Source: JBGSYN01 sp041750975 (GTDB taxonomy: Bacteria; Pseudomonadota; Alphaproteobacteria; Geminicoccales; Geminicoccaceae). From it: 9,226 bases of DNA. Within the stretch, counting starts at the first letter, position 1. Each line of letters begins with the position of its first letter. The notes under the pieces are model-generated. The model did not search any database. It saw nothing but the letters and a program-made list of their open reading frames with translations, and had not been told where the DNA came from. The stretch lies in NCBI GenBank assembly GCA_041750975.1, contig JBGSYN010000222.1:1-9226 (forward strand). Direction: 5' to 3'. This document shows positions 1 through 7,384 of this stretch, piece by piece. The translations under genes and the position numbers were made by a program.

Positions 1-286
1 GGCGACTTTGCACAAGTCATTGTGACTGTCGCGCTGAGCCACCACCGCAAGTCCGACTTCGACCGCTTCGAGGCCCATATCCACAAGTTGGACGAAGTCC
101 CGAATGCATCGCGACGGGTGGTGGCATGGATTATGTTTTGACGGTTTAACCTCCTTTCAGAAACTGATAAAGGCACTGCTTGCGGCCGAGTTGGGGATCG
201 AGCGCTACATGACCTATGTCGTGACGCGCGAGATCAAATCCGCGTGCCCCGATCTTGCTAGGCTGACCACAAAGGCCGGAAACTGA
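1..286 (+). pseudogene. Lrp/AsnC-family transcriptional regulator, C-terminal remnant with two frameshifts
   Basis: The effector-binding (RAM-type) half of an Lrp/AsnC regulator can be read through three frames. Frame 1 gives GDFAQVIVTVALSHH and then FEAHIHKLDEV. Frame 3 (102-146) gives ECIATGGGMDYVLTV, the conserved V-x-x-C-x-x-x-x-G-x-x-DY-x-L block. Frame 2 (about 146-286) gives TSFQKLIKALL and then GIERYMTYVVTREIKS, ending at TGA 284-286. Each break is cured by adding one base to a short run: the C run near 99-101 and the T run near 144-147. The N-terminal helix-turn-helix lies before the window, so it is unknown whether the gene was whole. Family members sense amino acids or related small molecules and control adjacent genes. 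A role here for the downstream methyltransferase is only positional inference. The family is quite sure; whether the frameshifts are real or sequencing errors is not. Confidence 0.8.
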
Positions 287-447
287 CAGCGGCCGCCTGA
301 ACGGTCCGAAAAACGCCCAAGAACAGTCCTTTTGGACTTTCGGCGGCCCTATTTCGGTCCACAGTTAGGCTGGAATTGGGGGCAAATACTCCGTTAGTTC
401 GGATGATTCATGGCCGGTCTGGCCAGGGCCGCGGGAGGGCGAAATTA
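287..447. other. Intergenic region before the methyltransferase gene
   Basis: No gene is seen here. A small perfect hairpin, AGTCC-TTTT-GGACT at 325-338, lies inside a wider inverted pair (GGCCGCC near 291-297 with GGCGGCC near 342-348). It could be a weak terminator for the Lrp remnant, but there is no proper T tract. No convincing sigma-70 promoter could be picked out. Confidence 0.4.
433..439 (+). promoter_or_regulatory. Ribosome binding site that decides the methyltransferase start
   Basis: GGGAGGG lies eight bases before ATG 448. It supports that ATG over the TTG at 519, which opens the longest unbroken reading frame. The ATG adds 24 residues that run into the homologous N-terminal part once one G is restored in the run at 521-525. 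Confidence 0.6.
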
Positions 448-1589
448 ATGATCCAAACAGGCGACTACGGATTTGGAACGCAGATCCGCAAGTCCCCCTA
501 TTTCGATGCTACCGTCCGTTGGGGGCCAAGGGGTTTTCCGTCTACAATCACATGTATATCCCGCGTGATTTCGGCAATCCCGAACAGAACTTCTGGAACC
601 TCGTGAACTATGCCATCCTGTGTGATGTGGCCGTGGAACGCCAGGTCGAGATCACCGGGCCGGATGCGGCGAGGTTCACCCAGCTGCTGACCCCGCGGGA
701 CCTGTCGAAGATGGCCGTCGGGCAGTGCAAATATGTCCTGATCACCAATGCCGATGGCGGAATACTGAACGATCCGATTCTGCTGCGGCTCGGCGAGAAA
801 CGCTTTTGGCTTTCGCTGGGGGACAGCGATATCCTGCTCTGGGCGCAAGGAGTCGCCGTGCATTCGGGGCTGGATGTCACGATCCGCGAACCGGATATCT
901 CGCCCTTGCAGTTGCAGGGCCCGAAATCCGGCGCAGTGATGAAGGCGCTCTTTGGCGAGAGCATCATGGACTTGCGTTACTACTGGCTGCGCGAGATGGA
1001 TCTCGACGGCATACCTCTGATCGTGTCGCGCACCGGATGGTCCAGCGAACTAGGATATGAGCTTTACCTGCAGGCCGGATCGCGTGGCGACGAGTTGTGG
1101 GAGAAGATCATGGCCGTGGGGCAGCCTCTAGGCCTGAAGTCCGGTCATACGTCCACGATCCGTCGGATTGAAGGCGGCATGCTGTCCTATCACGCCGACG
1201 CGGATATCGACACGAATCCCTATGAGCTGGGGCTTGACCGGCTCGTGAACCTCGACATAGAGGCCGACTTCATCGGCAAGGCCGCGCTGCGCCGCATCAA
1301 GGAGGAAGGTGTGAGCCGCAAACAGGTGGGTCTGGTCATCGACGGCGCGCCGCTAACAGGACCCAACACCGCATTCTGGACCATTACCAAGGACGGCACC
1401 GCTATCGGCAAGGTCACCTCGGCCGTCTATTCGCCCCGGCTTGAGCAAAACATCGCTTTGGCGATCGTGTCTGTGGATTGTGCTGAGATCGGCACGGTCG
1501 TTGACGTGGTCACAACGACGGGACCGGCCCAGGCGACGGTTGTGGAACGCCCGTTCTATGATCCCAAGAAATCGCTTGCCGTCGCCTGA
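448..1589 (+). pseudogene. GcvT-fold tetrahydrofolate-dependent methyltransferase, DMSP demethylase (DmdA)-like, one frameshift
   Basis: With one G added to the G5 run at 521-525 the gene encodes about 380 residues, close to the length of DmdA. GcvT N- and C-terminal domains are both present. Features shared with recalled DmdA sequences rather than the glycine-cleavage T protein are VYNHM (restored residues 32-36), CDVAVERQV, TPRD, GGILND (104-109; T proteins usually have GGxxDD) and RTGWSSELGYELY. DmdA moves a methyl group from dimethylsulfoniopropionate to tetrahydrofolate in the cytoplasm, leaving methylmercaptopropionate. The acyl-CoA ligase, crotonase and methanethiol oxidase genes downstream fit a methyl-sulfur role. 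The clade assignment is by eye, and the true substrate could be another methylated sulfur, nitrogen or oxygen compound. As sequenced, translation from ATG 448 fails after about residue 26, leaving only a poor TTG start at 519. Confidence 0.72.
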
Positions 1590-1632
1590 ATGCGCTTGGC
1601 GGGAGCCGGCGCTCGACTAAAGCGATCCTGGC
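1590..1632. other. Convergent gap between methyltransferase and IclR genes
   Basis: This is a 43-base gap between two stop codons facing each other. The only structure seen is a short GAGC-CGGC-GCTC hairpin at 1603-1614 with no T tract, which is too weak to call a terminator. Confidence 0.3.
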
Positions 1633-2394
1633 TTATCCCGACTTTCGAGGCGCTTGCGGTTCTTCCCAGCCCAAAAGGCCCGAAATCTCTCGCGCTATCC
1701 TGGTGAGCTCTTTGCCAATCCCGCTCCGATACTCCGCTGTGAACACACGCGTCGACCCCGTCGCGCCGATCGACATGGTTGCACCCGGTCCGGTTACGCC
1801 CAGCGGCGCTGCGACCGAGCACATGCCGCGTTCAATCTCTTCGACGCATTCCGCGTATCCGCGCTGCCGGATGACGTCGAACTCTGTCTCCAGATCCTCA
1901 ATCCGTATTAGGGTGAACTCGGTATAGGCTTTCAGCTGCCCCTCCAGGTCCTGGGTCAAACATAGCTCGGGCGAAAACGCAGCCACGGCCTTGGAGCAGG
2001 AACAGGCATGAAGCGGGCGTTTACCAAGACCCGGATGAAGGTAAGACACGCCGGTCTCGGGCGTTTCCACATGGATGATCTCGACGGATCGGCCACGCAG
2101 CCGCGACAGGAAAAAGGCCGCGCCATTCTTGGCTACCGCCTGTTTTAGGGCCGGCGCGATCAGGTCCAGCAGGACACGATCGGATTGGTCGCCTTGCGTG
2201 ATCCGCTTCAGGCGGGTGCCGATGGCGAACCTGCCCCTGGCGACAGGATCGAGAAGCCCGGCGCCGACCAGATCCTGAAACAGCCGATACGCCGAAGGTT
2301 TCGGCAGGTCCGAGTGGGAGCAGATATCGGCAACCGTGGCTTCGCCCTTCTGGCCGACGATCTCAAGGATCAGTGTCAGTCGTTCAAGATGCAT
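1633..2394 (-). CDS. IclR-family transcriptional regulator
   Basis: This intact 253-residue protein has the usual IclR length. Residues 1-62 form the winged helix-turn-helix: LERLTLILEIVG, then the recognition part DLPKPSAYRLFQDLVGAGLL and the wing RGRFAIGTRL. Residues from about 75 to 245 are the effector-binding domain, with PGLGKRPLHA and RGYAECVEEIERGMCSVAAP as typical landmarks. ATG 2394 was chosen because the helix-turn-helix begins directly after it. The gene is transcribed away from the mtoX operon across a 73-base gap and is convergent with the DmdA-like gene. That placement suggests it controls one or both and binds a pathway intermediate (inference). Where most IclR proteins have ATALGKA-type sequence in the pocket, this one has ACSCSKA, with Cys131 and Cys133. 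A thiol-sensing role is possible but unproven. Confidence 0.93.
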   Translation of the reverse strand: MHLERLTLILEIVGQKGEATVADICSHSDLPKPSAYRLFQDLVGAGLLDPVARGRFAIGTRLKRITQGDQSDRVLLDLIAPALKQAVAKNGAAFFLSRLRGRSVEIIHVETPETGVSYLHPGLGKRPLHACSCSKAVAAFSPELCLTQDLEGQLKAYTEFTLIRIEDLETEFDVIRQRGYAECVEEIERGMCSVAAPLGVTGPGATMSIGATGSTRVFTAEYRSGIGKELTRIAREISGLLGWEEPQAPRKSG

Positions 2395-2467
2395 ATTTTC
2401 TCATTTCGCGAGACCAATTTTTTCGATATACGATAGAATCAAGATAATCAAGAGAGGAGCCCGGAAG
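2395..2467. promoter_or_regulatory. Divergent iclR-mtoX control region with candidate operator
   Basis: This 73-base AT-richer gap must hold the mtoX promoter and the iclR promoter. An imperfect inverted repeat, TTTCG-ATATA-CGATA at 2421-2435, matches the size expected for a short IclR operator (four of five arm positions pair). TAGAAT at 2434-2439 could be a -10 box, but no good -35 box is seen at the right spacing. AGAGAGGAG at 2451-2459, eight bases before ATG 2468, is a strong ribosome binding site for mtoX. Confidence 0.4.
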
Positions 2468-3822
2468 ATGGACGGTGCATGTTGCGGACCGGGCTATGCA
2501 AGCCCGGCAGAGGCGATCAATGCGCCTCGGGAAAAACTGCTGTATACAGTTGCGATCTATACTGGGACTGGTATCCAAAAGCCCGACTATCTGGCGACGG
2601 TGGACGCCGATCCCGACAGCCCGACCTATTCCCAGGTGATCCACCGGCTCGAGATGCCGGGGATCGGGGACGAGCTGCACCACATGGGCTGGAACGCCTG
2701 TTCGTCCTGCCACGATGATTCTTCAATGTCGCGCAAGTATCTGCTGGTGCCGGGTGTCCGGTCGAACAAGATCCATGTAGTCGACACCGCGAGCGAGCCC
2801 CGCGCGCCGCGCCTGCACAAGGTGATCGACGGCGCCGAGATCAAGGCGAAGGCCAATCTGTCGGGGCCGCACACCGTTCATTGCCTTGGGTCCGAGATCA
2901 TCATCTCCTTCCTAGGCGATGCCATGGGTGAGGCGCCGGGCGGCTATCTGCATCTCAACAAGGATTTCGAAATCGTCGGCCGCTGGGAGAACTCGATGGG
3001 CGACATCCCGTTCGGCTATGATTTCTGGTACCAGCCCCGCCACAATGTGATGGTCAGCTCGGAATGGGCAGCTCCGAACACTTTCATGCCCGGCTTCGAC
3101 CTGGAAGAGGTGGGCCACCTAAAATACGGCCGCCGCCTGCATTTCTGGGATTTCGAAAAGCGCGTGCCAGTCGAGACCATGTATCTGGGCGAGGACGGCC
3201 TGATCCCGCTGGAGGTCAAGTTTCATCACGACCCCGACAGCACCACGGGTTCTGTGGGGCGGCGCTCAGCGCCAATGTGATCCATTTCTGGAAGTCCGAC
3301 GCCGGCAAGTGGGAATGGGAAAAGATCATCGACGTGGGCAACGAGCCGCATCGCGAATGGCCGATTCCGGTGCCCGGCGTGATGTCGGCGATCCTGGTGT
3401 CGATGGACGACAAGTACCTCTACCTCAATAACTGGCTGCATGGCGACATGCGCCAGTACGACATCACCGACTCGCACAACCCAAGACTGACGGGTCAGGT
3501 ATGGATGGGCGGGCTCTTGGGCAAGGCGCCGGAGGTTAACGGCGTCAAGGTCGCGGGCGGCCCGCAGATGTTCCAGCTCTCGCTGGACGGAAAGCGCCTT
3601 TACGTCACCACGTCGCTGTTCTCGACCTGGGACAATCAGTTCTACCCAGGGATCCGCACCCAAGGCGGCGTGATGGTCATGATCGACTGCGACGTCGAGA
3701 ATGGCGGCATGAAGATCAACGAAAACTTCATCGTCGACTTCGGCAAGGAACCCAACGGGCCAAGCCGGTGCCACGAAACTCGCTATCCCGGCGGCGATTG
3801 CACGAGTGATATTTGGCTGTGA
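2468..3822 (+). pseudogene. mtoX: Methanethiol oxidase, selenium-binding protein SBP56 family, one frameshift
   Basis: When one T is restored at TT 3250-3251, this reads as about 451 residues, the normal SBP56 length. Family blocks run from end to end: CCGPGYASPAEA (residues 5-16), PDYLATVDADPDSPTYSQVI, DELHHMGWNACSSC (H71, H72, C78, C81), GYDFWYQPRHNVM, SSEWAAPNTF, DGLIPLEV, SNWLHGD-like NNWLHGDMRQYD, GGPQMFQLSLDGKRLYVTTS, VDFGKEP and the terminal RYPGGDC-SDIW. The family includes human SELENBP1 and bacterial MtoX. It oxidises methanethiol to formaldehyde, hydrogen sulfide and hydrogen peroxide; bacterial forms bind copper. No signal peptide is visible at the N-terminus, so a cytoplasmic location is likely. 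The break comes after about residue 261, so as sequenced the product lacks its last 40 percent. Its stop overlaps the ferredoxin start. Family is very sure; functional integrity depends on whether the missing T is real. Confidence 0.93.
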
Positions 3823-4187
3823 CCGGTACCCGAACCATAACGATCGTCAATCGCGGCGGCGCGACCTACATGGTCGACGCCCGCCGCCCGTTGCTCGACA
3901 CGCTGCGCGAGCAGGGCGTCGATCTGCCCTATGGCTGTAAGTACGGCGGTTGCATCACCTGTGCGGCCAAACTGACCAAAGGGAAGATAGATCAGCGCCG
4001 GCAAGTGGCACTGAATAACCGTCAGATCAGCAATGGCTACGTTGTTCTCTGCGTTGGGCGGCCAGTGACGGATTGCACGCTCGAGATCGGCGTCGAGAGC
4101 CACGACAAACTCTATCGCAATCCCTTTCTCGATCTGCTCGAGCCGCATGAGTTGAAAGCGGATATCGCCACACCGAAGGAGGCGTAA
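3819..4187 (+). CDS. [2Fe-2S] plant-type ferredoxin
   Basis: This 122-residue soluble electron carrier has the plant-type cluster motif Cys40-x4-Cys45-x2-Cys48 (GCKYGGCITCA) and a fourth ligand, Cys78 (VVLCVG). The beta-grasp fold is indicated by TITIVNRGG and LLDTLREQGVDLPYG. GTG 3819 was chosen because it overlaps the mtoX stop as GTGA, the usual sign of translational coupling, and no good ribosome binding site precedes it. A TTG at 3813 in the same frame is the alternative. A tail of about 44 residues follows the last cysteine. The likely job is passing electrons to or from an enzyme of the cluster. No reductase or oxygenase partner is encoded in the window, so the partner is unknown; linkage to methanethiol oxidation is inferred from position only. 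Confidence 0.9.
   Translation: MTGTRTITIVNRGGATYMVDARRPLLDTLREQGVDLPYGCKYGGCITCAAKLTKGKIDQRRQVALNNRQISNGYVVLCVGRPVTDCTLEIGVESHDKLYRNPFLDLLEPHELKADIATPKEA
4176..4182 (+). promoter_or_regulatory. Consensus ribosome binding site for the CoA-binding protein
   Basis: AAGGAGG lies six bases before ATG 4189 and within the end of the ferredoxin gene. It is the best Shine-Dalgarno match in the operon. Confidence 0.7.
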
Positions 4188-4188
4188 C

Positions 4189-4653
4189 ATGCCCGAAGTC
4201 GATATCGACCGCCTCTATGACTATTCGCCAGATTACATCGCAGACATCCTGCGTTCGATCAAAACCATCGCCATGGTCGGCGCCAGCGGCGACAAGACCA
4301 AGTTTAGTTACGGCGTGCTGCGGGTGCTGTACGAAACGGGGTATGAGATGCTGCCGGTCAACCCGAATCCGCAGTTGACTGAAATTCGCGGCATCCCGGT
4401 CTACCATTCCCTGGAAGAAATTGATCGCTCGGTCGACATGGTCGAAGTGTTTCGGCCCAAGGAAGAGCTTTACGGCATCGCCGAAAAGGCCATTGCGATC
4501 GGGGCTAAGGTGCTTTGGGGTCAGATCGGCGTCTATGACGACCGCGCCGCCAGGCTGGCCGAAGACGCCGGCTTGAAGGTGGTGATGAACCGCTGCCCCA
4601 AGATCGAACTGTTCCGCCCCTTCTGGAAGCCGCGGCTTGATCTGGCGATATGA
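4189..4653 (+). CDS. CoA-binding protein, YccU-like (CoA_binding_2 family)
   Basis: This 154-residue single-domain Rossmann-type protein starts one base after the ferredoxin stop. Family landmarks are IAMVGAS (nucleotide loop, about residues 27-33), the strand-end MLPVNPN, the IRGIPVYHSLEEI segment, VDMVEVFRP, AKVLWGQIGV and VVMNRCPKIE near the C-terminus. The domain matches the CoA-binding part of succinyl-CoA ligases and occurs alone in many bacteria. Its biochemical role is not established; CoA binding is inferred from the family. In this operon, between a methanethiol oxidase and a CoA ligase, it might hold or protect a CoA thioester, but that is speculation. The reading frame is intact and the family assignment is secure. 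Confidence 0.9.
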   Translation: MPEVDIDRLYDYSPDYIADILRSIKTIAMVGASGDKTKFSYGVLRVLYETGYEMLPVNPNPQLTEIRGIPVYHSLEEIDRSVDMVEVFRPKEELYGIAEKAIAIGAKVLWGQIGVYDDRAARLAEDAGLKVVMNRCPKIELFRPFWKPRLDLAI

Positions 4654-4664
4654 CCCCGTCGGCG

Positions 4665-4869
4665 CCGATCTTCATGTGCCTGCCACAAGCGGATGCGGCT
4701 GCGGCAAGACCCGCGAGGATTTCATCAAGTTCCGCACCGAGCGTGACGCTCAGTTGTCGTTGCCGAAACTGATCATTCCGTCCCTGCAGGTGAACACGCG
4801 TGCGGGTGAAATTCTGCGCGACGACAGCGGCGCGCGCCCATGCTGAAGGTTCCAGTCAATGGCTTATGA
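4665..4869 (+). pseudogene. Metallo-beta-lactamase-fold hydrolase, C-terminal remnant
   Basis: Between the CoA-binding protein and the crotonase, frame 2 reads LHVPATSGCGCGKTREDF, FRTERDAQLSLPKLIIP and SLQVNTRAGEI. It shifts near 4836-4839 (one C missing from a C run) to end as MLKVPVNGL with stop 4867-4869. This resembles the C-terminal tail of MBL-fold proteins of the persulfide-dioxygenase/beta-lactamase-hydrolase-like (ETHE1/Blh) group, recalled with RTERDAxLxxPxLIxPSLQVN and a final LKVPVN. The catalytic HxHxDH domain is absent, so only about 70 of some 290 residues remain, and the fragment abuts the stop of the CoA-binding gene directly. Enzymes of that group can oxidise glutathione persulfide, which would suit a sulfide-producing pathway. 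The match is by memory, so confidence is moderate. Confidence 0.55.
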
Positions 4870-5677
4870 AGGCGACACATTCCCCTCCGACCTGTTGGAA
4901 CGCATCGATGACGACGGTGTCACCATCCTCACGCTGAATGCGCCAGGGTCGATCAACGCTCTGTCCGAGGCGATGCTTGCAGCGCTGTCGGACGCATTCG
5001 ACGAGATCGCCGAGGATCGCGCGGTCAAAGCCGTGATCCTTCGCAGTGCGGGCAATCACTTTTGCGCAGGCCATAACCTCAAAGAAATGACCGCCCGGCG
5101 GGCAGATCCCGACGGCGGGTTCCAGTACTTCCAGGACCTCTTCGCAGCCTGCTCGGCCATGATGCTGCGCGTCGTGCATCTGCCACAGCCGGTGATCGCC
5201 GAGGTCAAGGGGATCGCCACCGCCGCCGGATGCCAGCTTGTCGCCTCCTGCGACCTGGCCGTAGCGTCCGAGGATGCCCGCTTTGCCACCTCGGGGGTGA
5301 ATATCGGTCTGTTCTGCTCGACGCCGATGGTCGCGCTCAGCCGAAATGTCCCGCGCAAGCTGGCGATGGAGATGCTGCTTCTGGGCGAATTCCTGCCCGC
5401 CGCCCGTGCCGCCGAAATGGCGCTTGTGAACCGCGTGGTCCCAAGGGAGGCCCTAGAGAACGCCTCTATGGAGATGGCCCGCATTATTGCGGGTAAATCC
5501 CCCTCTGCGGTCAAGATCGGCAAACGCGCTTTCTATGAACAGGCAGAAATGCCACTGCAAGAGGCATATGCCTACGCCAGGCGTGTGATGGCCGAGAACA
5601 TGATGGCGCGTGACGCCGAGGCTGGGATCGGCGCCTTCACCCGCAAAGAGCCAATGCCCGAATGGACTGGCGAATGA
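4859..5677 (+). CDS. Enoyl-CoA hydratase/isomerase (crotonase) superfamily protein, ECHDC3-like, lacking catalytic glutamates
   Basis: This intact 272-residue protein has usual crotonase length. The oxyanion-hole segments are present: HFCAGHNL (residues 67-74) and GIATAAGC (118-125). The acyl-CoA binding core continues with LVASCDLAVASEDARFATSGVNIGLFCSTPMVALSR. The two acid/base glutamates of true hydratases (Glu144 and Glu164 in rat) fall at Gln126 and Gly146 here, so ordinary hydration is doubtful. This pattern, with FCSTPM, is that of the ECHDC3-like branch. DmdD of the DMSP pathway carries both glutamates, so this is not a plain DmdD. It may act as a thioesterase, isomerase or lyase, or not at all. 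ATG 4859 overlaps the end of the hydrolase remnant and has AAGG nine bases upstream. The gene overlaps the ligase start. Confidence 0.9.
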   Translation: MAYEGDTFPSDLLERIDDDGVTILTLNAPGSINALSEAMLAALSDAFDEIAEDRAVKAVILRSAGNHFCAGHNLKEMTARRADPDGGFQYFQDLFAACSAMMLRVVHLPQPVIAEVKGIATAAGCQLVASCDLAVASEDARFATSGVNIGLFCSTPMVALSRNVPRKLAMEMLLLGEFLPAARAAEMALVNRVVPREALENASMEMARIIAGKSPSAVKIGKRAFYEQAEMPLQEAYAYARRVMAENMMARDAEAGIGAFTRKEPMPEWTGE

Positions 5678-7305
5678 TCTACGACGGGCCGGAACTTACG
5701 CGTTGTGCCGCCAATCATGCGGCGCTGTCGCCCGTTTCGATCCTGAAGCGGGTCGAGCGGGTTCATCCCGAATTGCCCGCGCAAATCCACGGTGCGATCA
5801 GACGGAACTGGGGCGAGGTGGCAAAGCGATGCAAACGGCTGGCCTCGGCCTTGTCAAAACGCGGCATCGCAAAGGGCGACACTGTTGCCCTGATAACCCC
5901 CAACATCCCTGAAGCACTGGAATGCGCGTTGGCTGTGCCGATGCTCGGAGCGGTGCTGAACGCCAATAATGTACGGTTGGATGCGGGCACGATTGCCTAC
6001 ATTCTGGATCATGGCGAGGCGAAGGTGCTACTGGTCGATACCGAATTTTCGGCCATGGCTGCCGAGGCCGTGCAGCAGTCCGGGCGCGATCTGCTGATCG
6101 TGGACATCGAGGACGCGCTTGGCCCCGGCGGCGCCAGGATCGGCGCGCTGACCTATGACGAGTTGCTGGCCGAAGGTGTCCCCGACTTTACCTATGCCCT
6201 GCCGGACGACGAATGGGACGCGCTGTCGCTCAATTACACCTCGGGCACGACCGGCCGGCCCAAGGGCGTGGTCTACTCGCACCGTGGCGCCTGGACCAAT
6301 GCGGTCAACAACGCTGTCACCTGGGAAATGCCGCATCATCCCGTTTATTTGTGGACGCTGCCGCTCTTTCACTGCAACGGCTGGTGCTTTCCCTGGACGA
6401 TCACGCTGCTGGCGGGGTGCCATGTCTTTCTGCGGGCGCCGCGGGCCGACACGATCTACGACGCTTTCGCGGAGCATGGCGTTACGCATCTCTGCGGTGC
6501 CCCGATCATAATGTCGATGATCTCGGGCGCGGCCCCTGTAGACCGGCGCGATTTCCCACAGAAAATCAAGATGATGACCGTTGCCGCGCCGCCACCCGCC
6601 TCGATGATCGCTCGAATGGAGGCGATGGGCATCTCGATCACCCACGTGTACGGACTGACCGAAGTCTACGGCCCCGCCGTCGTCTGCGCCGAAAAACCGG
6701 GTTGGAGCGATCTGCCGTTGGAAGAGCGGGCGCGGCTCAAGGCGCGCCAAGGCGTTGCGTATGAACTGCAATAGGACGTGCTTGTGCTGGACCCAGACAC
6801 CGGCCGGCCGGTGCCCTGGGACGGTGAAACTCTCGGCGAGATTGTCTTCCGCGGAAACATCGTCATGAAGGGCTACCTGAAACAGCCCGACGAGACCGCA
6901 AAAACCTTCAGGGACGGCTGGTTCTGGTCTGGCGATATCGCAGTCCAGCACTCCGACGGCTATGTGGAGATCCGCGACCGCGCCAAGGACATCATCATAT
7001 CCGGTGGCGAGAACATCTCGTCCATCGAGGTGGAAAAAGCGATCTACTCTCATCCTGCCGTAAGCCTTGCAGCTGTGGTGGCAATGCCGGATGAAAAATG
7101 GGGAGAAGTGCCATGTGCCTTTGTGGAACTGGCGGGCGGCGCGACGGTCACCGAAGATGATCTTCTCGCGCACGCCCGCGCAGGTCTCGCCGGGTTCCAG
7201 CGCCCCAGGAAGATAATCTTCTGCGAATTGCCCAAGACAACAACCGGCAAGGTCATGAAAAACGAACTGCGTGACCGCGCCAAGTCCTATGTAAAGGAAG
7301 AGTAA
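5662..7305 (+). pseudogene. AMP-forming acyl-CoA ligase (DmdB/fatty-acid type) with internal amber codon
   Basis: One frame runs 548 codons to TAA 7303-7305, broken only by TAG at 6772-6774 (codon 371), where homologues usually carry a Glu or similar residue. All adenylating-enzyme motifs are seen: YTSGTTGRPKG (192-202), HVYGLTE (328-334), WFWSGD (420-425), IRDRAKD with the hinge (437-443), IISGGENI, and TTTGKVMK with catalytic Lys530. The stop separates most of the large N-terminal domain from the C-terminal lid, so neither half should be active alone. The family makes acyl-CoA from carboxylic acids, ATP and CoA; DmdB does this for methylmercaptopropionate. ATG 5662 lies inside the crotonase gene with AAAGAG before it. 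ATG 5674, overlapping the crotonase stop as ATGA, is an equally plausible start. The substrate cannot be read from the sequence. Confidence 0.88.
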
Positions 7306-7384
7306 AACCCAGAAGGGAGCGCTATCTGGCTATTGTAAAGCAGCGGACCGCACGAGAAGGCCTCAACGCGCGAAAGGGCGTTTG
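7306..7384. other. Gap between ligase and MFS remnant
   Basis: No gene is present. GAAAGGG at 7372-7378 serves as ribosome binding site for ATG 7385. AACGC (7365-7369) can pair with GCGTT (7378-7382), but without a T tract it is not a convincing terminator. Confidence 0.35.

Noticed and set aside
1603..1614. Terminator between the converging methyltransferase and iclR genes
   Set aside because: Only a four-base stem with no T tract.
3245..3255. Programmed frameshift within mtoX
   Set aside because: No slippery heptamer or downstream structure is seen, and the SBP56 family is not known to use frameshifting; a missing T explains it better.
4650..4772. Short frame starting at the ATGA overlap after the CoA-binding gene
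   Set aside because: Its 40-residue product is Ala/Ser-rich with no family resemblance, while frame 2 over the same bases matches an MBL-fold tail.
6028..7173. A 381-codon open frame on the minus strand opposite the acyl-CoA ligase
   Set aside because: Its protein has no recognisable domain and skewed composition; it mirrors the codon pattern of the clear ligase gene on the other strand.
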